A stretch of DNA of 64,000 nt from Trichococcus paludicola. Its GTDB lineage: Bacteria; Bacillota; Bacilli; Lactobacillales; Aerococcaceae. The stretch is from positions 186,001-250,000 of the forward strand of contig NZ_QBLC01000003.1 in assembly GCF_003052295.1 (NCBI RefSeq). The letters run 5' to 3'. Below the pieces are notes generated by a model, which was given only the letters and a program-made list of their open reading frames with translations, was not told where the DNA came from and made no database searches. The position numbers were made by a program, and so were the translations under genes. Of this stretch, positions 43,620-52,137 are shown one piece after another (position 1 is the stretch's first letter; every line of letters begins with the position of its first letter).

Positions 43620-44819
43620 ATGAGATTGGAAAACGGAATCCGTAATTTTGAGTTTCAAAATCCTACAAAAATAGTTTTCGGCAAAGACCAGATCAAGCGC
43701 ATCAATGATTTGATCCCGAAAGACGCAAAAGTGCTGATTTTGTTTGGCGGGGGAAGCGTCAAGAAGTTCGGCACATTTGACCGCGTCGTCGAAGCCTTGG
43801 GCAACCGTGAGTGGGCTGAATTCGGCGGCATCGAGGCGAATCCGACATACGAAACGCTGATACAAGCAGTCGACAAGATCAAAGCGGAAGGCTATGACTA
43901 CTTATTGGCAGTCGGCGGCGGCAGTGTCATCGACGGCGTGAAATTCGTTGCGGCCGCTGCGGTCTTCGCGGGTGATCCTGTCGATATGTTCGGCAGCGGC
44001 GTAGGCAAGGGACTGCCAGTCACACAAGCACTGCCTTTCGGTACAGTATTGACGTTGCCGGCCACTGCATCGGAAATGAACAACAATTCGGTTGTCACCT
44101 TTGTGGAAAAGCAAGCGAAGATCAGTTTCGCCAGTCCACATACTTATCCACAATTCTCCATCCTTGAACCGGAAGCGACCTACACATTACCGAAACGCCA
44201 ACTGGCGAACGGTGTCATCGATTCCTTTATCCATGTGATGGAGGCCTATCTGACGTATCCGGTTGACGCAAAAGTGCAGGACCGTTGGGCGGAAGGGTTG
44301 CTGCAGACATTGATCGAAATCGGCCCGGACGTAGTCGATGAGGACAACCACGACTATGCGACTCGCGCCAATTTCATGTGGACAGCGACGAATGCGCTGA
44401 ATCGTTTCATTTCGCCAGGTGTTCCCCAGGATTGGGCTACGCATCAACTGGGCCATGAGATGACGTTGGCGTTCTGGATCGACCACGCCCGCACTTTATC
44501 CATTGTCCTTCCGGCTATTATGAAAGTCCGTAAGCAACAGAAATGGGACAAACTGCTTCAGTATGCGGAACGCGTGTGGGATATCCGCGCGGACTCCGGG
44601 CTGACTAGTGATGAAGAAAAAATCGATTTGGCGATCAAAAAGACCGAAGACTTCTTCGCCAGTCTTGGCGCACCGATTCGCTTCTCCGATGTTGAGCTGG
44701 ATGAGAGCGACATTCCGGTTTTGGTGGAAGCACTCATCCGCCACAAGAAAGAGAATATTTCCGAACGCGGCGATTTTACCACGGAGGATGCAAGAGCCGT
44801 CTACACGGCTGCACTTTAA
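43620..44819 (+). CDS. Iron-containing alcohol dehydrogenase (YqhD/BDH type)
   Basis: 399 residues from ATG 43620 (GTG 43617 directly before is also possible). Group III alcohol dehydrogenase of the NAD(P)H-dependent butanol dehydrogenase/YqhD branch. N-terminal FQNPTKIVFGK, cofactor loop LFGGGSVKKFG and LLAVGGGSVIDGVK; metal ligands in NGVIDSFIHVME, HQLGHEMTLAF and FWIDHART. It reduces aldehydes to alcohols in fermentation or detoxification. Single gene with terminator. Confidence 0.92.
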   Translation: MRLENGIRNFEFQNPTKIVFGKDQIKRINDLIPKDAKVLILFGGGSVKKFGTFDRVVEALGNREWAEFGGIEANPTYETLIQAVDKIKAEGYDYLLAVGGGSVIDGVKFVAAAAVFAGDPVDMFGSGVGKGLPVTQALPFGTVLTLPATASEMNNNSVVTFVEKQAKISFASPHTYPQFSILEPEATYTLPKRQLANGVIDSFIHVMEAYLTYPVDAKVQDRWAEGLLQTLIEIGPDVVDEDNHDYATRANFMWTATNALNRFISPGVPQDWATHQLGHEMTLAFWIDHARTLSIVLPAIMKVRKQQKWDKLLQYAERVWDIRADSGLTSDEEKIDLAIKKTEDFFASLGAPIRFSDVELDESDIPVLVEALIRHKKENISERGDFTTEDARAVYTAAL

Positions 44820-44846
44820 AATATTGTTTGTATTTTATCACAACGG

Positions 44847-44872
44847 ACTCCCTATAACTGGGGAGTTTTTTT
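44847..44872 (+). terminator. Terminator of the alcohol dehydrogenase gene
   Basis: ACTCCC (44847-44852) pairs with GGGAGT (44861-44866), T7 follows. Confidence 0.8.
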
Positions 44873-44903
44873 GTGCATTTTGCTCCTGTTAATTTAATAA
44901 TTT

Positions 44904-44932
44904 TTAAAACTAATATAGTGACACTCTATAAT
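44904..44932 (+). promoter_or_regulatory. Promoter of the HIRAN-domain gene
   Basis: -35 TTAAAA (44904-44909), 17-bp spacer, perfect -10 TATAAT (44927-44932). Confidence 0.55.
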
Positions 44933-44968
44933 ATATGGTAATATTGAAGAAAGAGAGCATCGGAGTCA

Positions 44969-46990
44969 ATGGGAAAGAAGGGTTGCCAATTGGAGAATAA
45001 CCAGAGCATTTTCGATACAATTTGCCGTTTGCGGGAAGAACAGCCGGGCCTGCCTTATCGATTTCAGGATGAGCGGACGGCTGGGCAAAAAGATGTGCTT
45101 TATGTCCTTGCTTCCGAAGGGATCCCTTTTTGGCGGAAAGAGGACTTGGCGAAGGAGTGCTGCGGCATCCTGAAGGACCTCGTCAACAAAGAAGAAGCGA
45201 TCCTGACAGATCCTGTCCTGCGCCATTTCCTGGAGCATTATCCGATCTGCAGTTATTTCCTGGAATTGCGCGAAAGGGTGCGGATAACTTTGGAAGCGGA
45301 ATCGGGAGCGCGGGAACGTCTTTATCACCTCGGCATGCGGCTGGCCCGCAGCGGCACCGATCCGGAGCAGGTGAAATTGGGCATCATCCTTTTGGGTTTC
45401 TTTCCATATGATACGACCAAACAGATCATGCGCACACTGGGTTACCACAGCGAGTACAGCTTGTACGTGCTCGAGAGCATCCAGTTCGTTTTCCCTCTGC
45501 AGAACAATTTCATCTTCGAATTGGCCAAGCACACGGTCGGTTACGGGAAGCTGGCGGCCATGTTCCTGCTGAAGCCGGTTACCTGGGAACAGCAGCACTG
45601 GATGCTGCATGAAGGCATCAAGAGCGATTTCCTAGCCAATATCTATACCAATCTCTGCATTCAGAAAACGGACATGCGCGCCTATTTCAAAAAGACGGAG
45701 ATCACGGCCGCCAATTTCACGGATTTCGCCTATCTGATCTGTTATGCGGACTACAACAATGATAGCGTGACCATTGATGCCCAGTTGGATTTCCTGTATA
45801 AGTTCATCGACAAGCGCGACTATGCGGCAAGCTTCATCGATCTGGGCGCGCTCGTCAGCATCTGGTATCAGGTAGTCGACTTTTGGCAGCAGGATTACGA
45901 TTTCATCAGTCAAAATGAGACGAAATACCGTCGCACCAAAACCATGTGGGATACCCGCATCGCCCGCTACGAAAAGCTGGTGCATAAAGTCGAAAGTTTC
46001 CTGCATCAGCCCAAATGGCGCCATATCGTGTATCAAGAAATTTCTGCCCCTCAGGAATCGGATAGCCTGATCATGAAAGCGCTCGTCTATCTGAACATGC
46101 ATCCCGATTTTCCGGCCTTCATGGAAGTGCTGAGTCGGCAACCTTTGGGATTCAACATGCTCGATTTCTTCCTGAAAATCAATCCCGAATTCTATTTCGA
46201 CGATGTCTGCGAATACCTCGAAGCGATCCTGAACCCGGATCTTTATGCGCTCCCTTTGGAAACAGAAGAGCCGGAAAATCCGAGCGTTACGGATCTGATG
46301 CGCGCCGACGAATGGTTGCTGCGCCTGTTCGAAGTGATGAGCGAGAAACGCAAATACAATGAAGCCTGGTGCATCCGCGGCATCCATTACCGCCATGCCG
46401 GCGTGCGCAAAAAGGCAGTCCAAGTACTGCAACAACACAGAAAAAAATGGTCCGACCAGGTGGAACATGAACTCCAGGTCGCCCTTGAAAAAGAGCCGAA
46501 CATCAAACTGAAGCGGCAAATCGACAGACTGTTGCAGCCGGAAAATCTGAAGAACCAAAAAGAAAGTCGCTATTTGAAGGTAAAGCAACCGCCATTGAGC
46601 CATGCCCATACGGATAAGGAATTGCTGCATACGTATATCGCCGGCACACAGTTCCATGAGCTAAGCGGAGTCGCCGATTTCCTGAAACCGGGGGACCTAC
46701 TTCAGCTCGTCCGCGAGACCGATAATGCCTACGACGCGAATGCCATCGCCGTTGCGACGCAAGCTGGCTACATGTTGGGTTATGTGCCACGGTCGGAGAA
46801 TGCAGTTCTGGCCAATTTGTTGGATGCCGAAGAGCGCCTTTACGCGATCTTGGAATCGCCGACAGTCGAGATGGAACGGCCGAAAATCACCATCGTTCTG
46901 AAACGGACCTTTTTCCAGGCGCAGCCGACCGAGCAGGGCCAAGGCATCATCCTGCCGTTCCCACCGCCCAAGAAAAAGAAATACGAATGA
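44969..46990 (+). CDS. Large helical protein with C-terminal HIRAN domain
   Basis: 673 residues; ATG 44969 after GGAG, with a TTG at 44990 as alternative. Residues 1-540 are predicted almost all helical and contain no motif I recognise; repeated helix pairs suggest a HEAT/TPR-like scaffold. Residues about 560-640 form a HIRAN domain: YIAGTQFHELSGVADFLKPGDLLQLVRETDNAYDANAIAV...GYMLGYVPRSENAVLANLLD. HIRAN modules bind 3' ssDNA ends in HLTF/Rad5 and occur alone or with nucleases and helicases in bacteria. The tail is Pro/Lys-rich (PFPPPKKKKYE). Function unknown, perhaps DNA damage sensing. Confidence 0.82.
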   Translation: MGKKGCQLENNQSIFDTICRLREEQPGLPYRFQDERTAGQKDVLYVLASEGIPFWRKEDLAKECCGILKDLVNKEEAILTDPVLRHFLEHYPICSYFLELRERVRITLEAESGARERLYHLGMRLARSGTDPEQVKLGIILLGFFPYDTTKQIMRTLGYHSEYSLYVLESIQFVFPLQNNFIFELAKHTVGYGKLAAMFLLKPVTWEQQHWMLHEGIKSDFLANIYTNLCIQKTDMRAYFKKTEITAANFTDFAYLICYADYNNDSVTIDAQLDFLYKFIDKRDYAASFIDLGALVSIWYQVVDFWQQDYDFISQNETKYRRTKTMWDTRIARYEKLVHKVESFLHQPKWRHIVYQEISAPQESDSLIMKALVYLNMHPDFPAFMEVLSRQPLGFNMLDFFLKINPEFYFDDVCEYLEAILNPDLYALPLETEEPENPSVTDLMRADEWLLRLFEVMSEKRKYNEAWCIRGIHYRHAGVRKKAVQVLQQHRKKWSDQVEHELQVALEKEPNIKLKRQIDRLLQPENLKNQKESRYLKVKQPPLSHAHTDKELLHTYIAGTQFHELSGVADFLKPGDLLQLVRETDNAYDANAIAVATQAGYMLGYVPRSENAVLANLLDAEERLYAILESPTVEMERPKITIVLKRTFFQAQPTEQGQGIILPFPPPKKKKYE

Positions 46991-46996
46991 GAATAA

Positions 46997-47113
46997 AAGC
47001 TGAACGGGTTCGTTCAGCCCTGAAAGAAATTTAGGAAATCTGGCCCTGAATGAGCATCGTAGAGCGCAATGGGTCAGATTTATCTAATTTCCGAAGGGCT
47101 AACCCGTGAAGCT
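46997..47113. repeat. 117-bp palindromic repeat element
   Basis: Left arm AGCTGAACGGGTT...AGCCCT...GAAATT...AAATCTG pairs with the right arm, whose reverse complement reads AGCTTCACGGGTT-AGCCCT...GAAATT...AAATCTG. It lies between the stop of the HIRAN gene and a terminator at 47222. Its left end recurs at 32830-32856. This looks like a non-autonomous MITE-like or REP-like element. Confidence 0.8.
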
Positions 47114-47221
47114 AGCCAACGGCTTGGACTGCATGAAACATTTTGCAATCCTGTGAAACACCTGCGGTGATGCTCTTTTGGTTTGAATAATTTTATAAAT
47201 TGCTTTATGTAAGAAAAAGGG

Positions 47222-47253
47222 GAACACCGAAAGAACACGGTGTTCTCTTTTTT
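47222..47253 (+). terminator. Terminator upstream of the AbrB-like gene
   Basis: GAACACCG (47222-47229) pairs with CGGTGTTC (47238-47245), T-run follows. Probably the terminator of the HIRAN gene, displaced by the palindromic element. It could instead attenuate the next gene, whose start is 83 bp downstream. Confidence 0.78.
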
Positions 47254-47335
47254 GTGCCGAAATGAACTTGACTATTTCGCCGGAAAGTCGAAAATGGGAA
47301 GAGAGCGTTAATTTGACATAAAGGGGCATAAATAT

Positions 47336-47839
47336 ATGAATTTTGGGAAACTATTGGGTACATTGATCGTGGCATTCATCGGAGGCTGGGCTGGGATCCG
47401 TTTCCGTGTACCGGCTGGTGGAATGATCGGCTCGCTAGTCGCGGTCGCAATCTACAATTATTTTTCGCAGATGGGTTATATGCCGGCCAATCTGAAGATC
47501 ATCGGCCAAATCATAATCGGTGGGACGATCGGCATGAACTTCACGAAGAGCAGCTTGGCCGAAATGAAACAGGTGTTTTTCCCTGCCGTCACTTCCGTGC
47601 TTATTTTGTTGACGGTCGGGGTGATTGCAGGCTATATCCTGCATAAAGTGGCCGGAATCGATTTGATCACGGCATTGCTTGGGACATCACCGGGTGGGTT
47701 GACGGATATGACTATCCTCGCGGCGGCTTTTGAGGCGGACACGATCATAGTCTCCTCCATCCATCTCGTCCGGCTGTTCTCGGTCATTCTGTTGATGCCG
47801 ATTTTTGTCCGGATCATCAGCACGTACATCAATAAATAA
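47336..47839 (+). CDS. AbrB-family membrane protein (half-size)
   Basis: 167 residues, four to five hydrophobic helices. Matches one half of the AbrB/PF05145 membrane family (E. coli AbrB has two tandem copies, ~350 residues): GGWAGIRFRVPAGGMIGSLVAVAIYN at the start and LLGTSPGGLTDMTILAAAFEAD near the end, with a conserved HLVRL. Function unknown; not the DNA-binding AbrB of Bacillus. Half-size members are common in Firmicutes. Confidence 0.85.
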   Translation: MNFGKLLGTLIVAFIGGWAGIRFRVPAGGMIGSLVAVAIYNYFSQMGYMPANLKIIGQIIIGGTIGMNFTKSSLAEMKQVFFPAVTSVLILLTVGVIAGYILHKVAGIDLITALLGTSPGGLTDMTILAAAFEADTIIVSSIHLVRLFSVILLMPIFVRIISTYINK

Positions 47840-47841
47840 GC

Positions 47842-47895
47842 AAAAAAACAGTGGAGCGGAAAATCCGAATCGGATTCTCCGCCTCACTGTTTTTT
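47842..47895. terminator. Bidirectional terminator
   Basis: AAAAAAACAGTG (47842-47853) pairs with CACTGTTTTTT (47885-47895), with an inner hairpin GCGGA...TCCGC/AATCCGAATCGGATT. Convergent genes on both sides. Confidence 0.88.
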
Positions 47896-47905
47896 ACAAT
47901 TGCTG

Positions 47906-48757
47906 TTATTCGTATTTCTTCAGGAAGAACAATCCCAGTGTCCCAAGTCCGGTATGCGAACTGATCGTGGAACCGATCGTGTTCACATAGATGCGGCGCG
48001 GATGGAAATGTTCTTCGATGTATTGGCGCATTTCTTCGACTGCTTCGGCATCGTCGCTATGGCAAAGGAAGACGTTCTGTTCCTGGATCATATCCGCTTC
48101 ATCGCGCAAGCGTTCATACATCCGGTTCATGACTTTTTTGCGTCCGCGCAGTTTTTCCACGGGGATCAGTTCGCCGTTCATCACTTCAAGCAAAGGTTGG
48201 ATATTCAGCAATCCCCCCAAAAAGGCGCTGGATTTCGAAAGTCGGCCGCCTTCGGCAAGATAATTCAGATCCTTGACCGTAAACAGGGACACGACGTTTG
48301 CAGCCGTAAAACGGACACGCGATTCAATTTCATCCAAAGTAAAACCGGCCTCGCGCATTTCGATCGCTTCGACGACGGACAAGCCTTCACCGACGGAGGC
48401 GCTCAGGGAGTCGACCAAACGCAGATCAAAATCCGGAAACTCCTCTTTCAGTTGCTGGTAAGCCAGAAAGGCTGCTTGGTAAGTGCCGGACAGCTTAGCG
48501 GAAAGAGAAATGTAGATGCCCGATTCACCGGCTTCGGCCGCTTTCCGGAAACCGGAATGGAATTTTTCCAAGGACACTTGGCTCGTTTTCGGATGACCAC
48601 CGCGTGCAATCATTTCATAGACTTTATCGGCTTGGATTTCGATCATATCTTCGTATTCGCCGGTATCCAGCAGAGTGGTCAACGGGAATACTTCCACATC
48701 ATTTTCCTGCAGATAGTCATAAGCCAGATCACAAGCACTATCGGTAAATATTTTCAT
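47906..48757 (-). CDS. DegV-family fatty-acid-binding protein
   Basis: 283 residues from ATG 48757-48755, preceded by AGAGGAGG; the frame extends to 48790 without support. DegV fold: MKIFTDSACDLAYDYL, the TSQVSLEKF loop (Thr-Ser ligands for the carboxylate) and GRLSKSSAFLGGLLNIQPLL. Homologues (FakB) bind fatty acids and present them to the FakA kinase for phospholipid synthesis. No fakA is adjacent. Which fatty acid is bound cannot be read from sequence. Confidence 0.92.
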   Translation of the reverse strand: MKIFTDSACDLAYDYLQENDVEVFPLTTLLDTGEYEDMIEIQADKVYEMIARGGHPKTSQVSLEKFHSGFRKAAEAGESGIYISLSAKLSGTYQAAFLAYQQLKEEFPDFDLRLVDSLSASVGEGLSVVEAIEMREAGFTLDEIESRVRFTAANVVSLFTVKDLNYLAEGGRLSKSSAFLGGLLNIQPLLEVMNGELIPVEKLRGRKKVMNRMYERLRDEADMIQEQNVFLCHSDDAEAVEEMRQYIEEHFHPRRIYVNTIGSTISSHTGLGTLGLFFLKKYE

Positions 48758-48895
48758 AATAAACGCCTCCTCTAGCGCGAGTTCTATCACGGGATATTCC
48801 GTGGTCTACTCAACAGTATAGCACGTTTCGGATGGTTGGAAAATTTCGGCGCGATGGTTCCCCGGGAGGAGCCGAACCTCTGCTAAAATCCAGGC

Positions 48896-50680
48896 TCAAT
48901 CGTTCAGTTCGCCGAGCTCCTCCTTGATCAGTAGCGCAGTCTTCTCCGGGATACCCAACGATTTGAAATCTTCATAGCTGGCTTCGCGGATGTTCTTCAT
49001 CGTCTTGAAATGCTTCAGGATCTTCGTGCGGGTTTTCGGTCCGACGCCTTCGATCTCATCCAATTGCGAAGAGATGCTGTTCTTGGCGCGCACTTGGCGA
49101 TGGAAGGTGATTGCGAAGCGGTGGACCTCTTCCTGGATCCGCTGCACGAGATGGAAGGCCTGACTGTTCGGACTGAGTTCCACGATTTCATCCTTCTCGC
49201 CGAAGATGAGCGAGGACGTCTTGTGCTTCGTGTCCTTGACCATGCCCGCCACCGGGATGTCCAGTCCGAGTTCGTCCTCCAGCACCTCCTTGGCGGCATG
49301 CACCTGGACTTTTCCGCCATCCATCAGGATCAAGTCCGGCATGGCACGTCCTTCGCGCAGCAACCGGCTGTAGCGGCGGCGGATGACTTCCTGCGTCGTC
49401 GCGAATTCATTGCTGCCTTCGACCGTTTTGACCTTGTATTTCCGGTAGTTTTTGCGTTCAGGCTTGCCATCCCTGTAGACGACCATCGCCGAGACCGGAT
49501 TGGTGCCTTGGATGTTGGAATGGTCGAACGACTCGATGATCTCCAAGTATTCGATGCCGAGCGCCTCGGAAAGTTCCTGGATGGCGCCGACCGTCTTGTG
49601 GGTGTCACGCTCGATCAGCATGAACTTCTCAGTCAATGCCAACTCGCTGTTCGTGATCGCCAGTTCAAGGATGCTGCGCTTGCTGCCGCGGACAGGGGTG
49701 TGCACTTTCGTTCCGAGTGCTTCCTGCAGCAGCTCCGTGTCGACGCCTTTCGGTACGAGGACCTCCTGCGGCAGGATGTGATTGGGATCCTGGTAGAACT
49801 GCATAATGAAGGAAGCCAGCTCTTCCTCCGGCGTATCGTAGCAAGGGAAAAGGGCGGCCTCGCGTTTGATGATCGAGGATTGGCGCAGTAGGAAGACCTG
49901 GATCGACAGCCAGCCTTTGTCCATATGGAAGGCGAAGACGTCGCGGTTCGTGTAGTCCCGGGACATGACCGTTTGTTTTTCGACGGTCGCCTCGATGTAG
50001 CTGATCTGATCGCGGTAATCGGCAGCCTGTTCGAAGTTAAGGATGTCGGCGGCGCGGTGCATTTTTTCCCGCAGATCCTTTTTGATCTCCTTGACTTCGC
50101 CGTTCAGGAAAGCGGCAATACGTTTGATCTGGGCATCGTATTCTTCTTTCGAAACTTCATGAGCGCAGCAACCGATGCATTGCCCCATATGGTAATAAAG
50201 ACAGGCGCGCTTGGAATTCTTGGCGCACTTGCGCAGCGGGTAGATTTTCTGGATGAACTCCTGCGTCTCAGTCGCCGCGTAGACGTGCGGATAGGGGCCG
50301 AAGTAGAGGCCGCCGTCATCCTCGACCGTCGAAGTGATGATGAGCTGAGGATCCTTTTCGTTCGTGACCTTCAGATAAGGATACATCGTCCCTTGTTTCA
50401 GCTTGATGTTGTATTTGGGCTGGTAACGCTTGATCAGGTTGATCTCCAGCAACAGCGATTCCTTGTTCGTTTTGGTGACGATCGTTTCGAACCGGTCGAT
50501 GTCCGCGACCAACAGCTGCGTCTTGCCTTCGTGCTTGCTGTGGAAGTAGGATTTCACGCGGTTTTTCAAATTTTTGGCCTTGCCGATGTAGATGATTTCG
50601 TCATCCTTGTCCCGCATAATGTAGCAGCCGGGCAAGTCGGGCAGCAACGCCAATTTTTGGTTAATTTCTTCTCTACTCAT
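48896..50680 (-). CDS. uvrC: Excinuclease ABC subunit C
   Basis: 594 residues from ATG 50680-50678 (AAAGGA at 9 nt); a TTG at 50689 abuts the ribosome site. GIY-YIG nuclease at the N-terminus (LPGCYIMRDKDDEIIYIGKAKNL), a Cys cluster (CAKNSKRACLYYHMGQCIGCC), UVR motif (LREKMHRAADILNFEQAADYRDQ), RNase H-like 5' nuclease domain (DHSNIQGTNPVSAMVVY) and C-terminal helix-hairpin-helix (LDEIEGVGPKTRTKILKHF). It makes both incisions in nucleotide excision repair with UvrAB. Confidence 0.97.
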   Translation of the reverse strand: MSREEINQKLALLPDLPGCYIMRDKDDEIIYIGKAKNLKNRVKSYFHSKHEGKTQLLVADIDRFETIVTKTNKESLLLEINLIKRYQPKYNIKLKQGTMYPYLKVTNEKDPQLIITSTVEDDGGLYFGPYPHVYAATETQEFIQKIYPLRKCAKNSKRACLYYHMGQCIGCCAHEVSKEEYDAQIKRIAAFLNGEVKEIKKDLREKMHRAADILNFEQAADYRDQISYIEATVEKQTVMSRDYTNRDVFAFHMDKGWLSIQVFLLRQSSIIKREAALFPCYDTPEEELASFIMQFYQDPNHILPQEVLVPKGVDTELLQEALGTKVHTPVRGSKRSILELAITNSELALTEKFMLIERDTHKTVGAIQELSEALGIEYLEIIESFDHSNIQGTNPVSAMVVYRDGKPERKNYRKYKVKTVEGSNEFATTQEVIRRRYSRLLREGRAMPDLILMDGGKVQVHAAKEVLEDELGLDIPVAGMVKDTKHKTSSLIFGEKDEIVELSPNSQAFHLVQRIQEEVHRFAITFHRQVRAKNSISSQLDEIEGVGPKTRTKILKHFKTMKNIREASYEDFKSLGIPEKTALLIKEELGELND

Positions 50681-50822
50681 CCGTTTCAATCCTTTTACTT
50701 TTTGTTAAGAATAGTATAACATGAATGGAAACATACGTTCAGCCGTTTGATTCCGAAAAGGACGGTTGACGCAGTCATTCAGGGGAAAACAACCGTTTCT
50801 CCAGCAAGGAAGTGCAAACTGT

Positions 50823-52064
50823 GTGATCAAGCAAATGAAATATGAAAAGTGGCAGCGTCAAACCGCTCTCTTTTTGGGCAGCCAGACAATTTCCCTGTTT
50901 GGCTCGTCACTTGTCCAATACGCGATATTCTGGTACCTGACCTTGGAAACGCAATCCGGCGTCATCATGACTTTATCGACCATTTTTGGCTTTCTGCCGA
51001 CTTTCTTCATCTCTCCTTTTGCCGGGGTATGGGCCGACCGCTATAACCGAAAGCGCCTGATTGTCCTTTCCGATGGCATCACCGCGCTCTCGACATTGGT
51101 GCTCGTCCTACTGTTTTTGGCGGGGCAACGTTCGATTTGGATCCTATTGGCGACATCGGCCATCCGCGCAGTCGGTGCGGGCATTCAGATGCCGGCGGTC
51201 GGCGCCATCCTGCCGCAGATCGTTCCGGAAAAGGAATTGACCCGGATCAACGGACTAAACGGCAGCGTCCAGGCCGTCGTCATGCTGATTTCACCAATGA
51301 TCAGCGGCGCGCTTTACCAATTTGCGCCGATGGAAGGTATTTTCATGATTGATATCGTGACCGCGGCTTTGGCGATCGCTATCATGGTGTTCCTTCTGAA
51401 AGTCCCTACGCATGAAAAAGCCAGCCAAGAACAGGTCAGCAATTATCTGGAGGACATGAAGCTTGGTTTCAGCTACATCCAAAATCACGCCTTCATCAAA
51501 AGGCTGTTCCTGTATTTTTCCTTGGCTTTCCTGATGGCAGCTCCGGTATCGTTTCTTTCCCCGCTGCAGGTCGCGCGTTCATTCGGTGAAGATGTTTGGC
51601 GTTTGACGGCTATCGAAATCGCCTTTTCCATCGGGATGATAAGCGGCGGCCTCTGGATTGCGTCATGGGGCGGCTTCAAGAACCGGATCCATTCAATCGC
51701 ATTTGCGATCGGGGCGATGGGCCTGTGCACTTTCGGGATGGGCGTGATCCCGAATTTTTGGATTTACCTCTTCCTGATGGGGCTTGTCGGTCTCGTCATC
51801 CCGCTCCTGAACGCGCCGAGCATGACGTTGCTGCAGGAAAAAGTCGAGGAAGATTTCCTTGGCCGCGTCTTCGGCGTCCAAAGCATGGTCGCAAGCTCGA
51901 TGATGCCGCTAGGGATGCTGATCTTCGGACCGCTGGCGGACCGGATGGCAATTGAAATCCTGATGGCCGTATCGGGCGTGTTCCTGATGGTCGTGGCATT
52001 CTTCGCTATCCGCGACCGGGTCCTGCTGGAAGCCGGTAAACCGGAACCTTTGGACGGAGAGTAA
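50823..52064 (+). CDS. MFS transporter, MefA/DHA3-like
   Basis: 413 residues from GTG 50823 (AAGGAAG upstream; ATG 50835 also possible). Twelve hydrophobic segments. The start MKYEKWQRQTALFLGSQTISLFGSSLVQYAIFWYL and loop GVWADRYNRKRL match the DHA3 drug-efflux branch that includes the macrolide pump MefA. Other loops: IRAVGAGIQMPAVGAILPQIVP and GLVGLVIPLLNAPSMTLLQEKV. Substrate unverified; homology alone does not establish macrolide resistance. Divergent from uvrC. Confidence 0.87.
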   Translation: MIKQMKYEKWQRQTALFLGSQTISLFGSSLVQYAIFWYLTLETQSGVIMTLSTIFGFLPTFFISPFAGVWADRYNRKRLIVLSDGITALSTLVLVLLFLAGQRSIWILLATSAIRAVGAGIQMPAVGAILPQIVPEKELTRINGLNGSVQAVVMLISPMISGALYQFAPMEGIFMIDIVTAALAIAIMVFLLKVPTHEKASQEQVSNYLEDMKLGFSYIQNHAFIKRLFLYFSLAFLMAAPVSFLSPLQVARSFGEDVWRLTAIEIAFSIGMISGGLWIASWGGFKNRIHSIAFAIGAMGLCTFGMGVIPNFWIYLFLMGLVGLVIPLLNAPSMTLLQEKVEEDFLGRVFGVQSMVASSMMPLGMLIFGPLADRMAIEILMAVSGVFLMVVAFFAIRDRVLLEAGKPEPLDGE

Positions 52065-52077
52065 TCAACTGGATACG

Positions 52078-52126
52078 AAAAAACGAACGCGGCCCATCCA
52101 AATCGGATGGCCGCGCTCGTTTTTTT
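52078..52126. terminator. Bidirectional terminator, MFS / nrdJ
   Basis: AAAAAACGAACGCGGCC...ATCC pairs with GGATGGCCGCGCTCGTTTTTTT; strong stem of about 18 bp. Confidence 0.9.
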
Positions 52127-52137
52127 GTTTTATGTGA

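Noticed and set aside
45632..46657. 341-codon minus-strand frame opposite the HIRAN gene
   Set aside because: Shadow frame; the plus strand carries promoter, start and a recognisable C-terminal domain.
49010..49891. 293-codon plus-strand frame inside uvrC
   Set aside because: Antisense to an unmistakable UvrC.
50823..52064. Macrolide-resistance gene mef
   Set aside because: Only general DHA3/MefA-branch similarity; no resistance context, so it is reported as an MFS transporter of unknown substrate.
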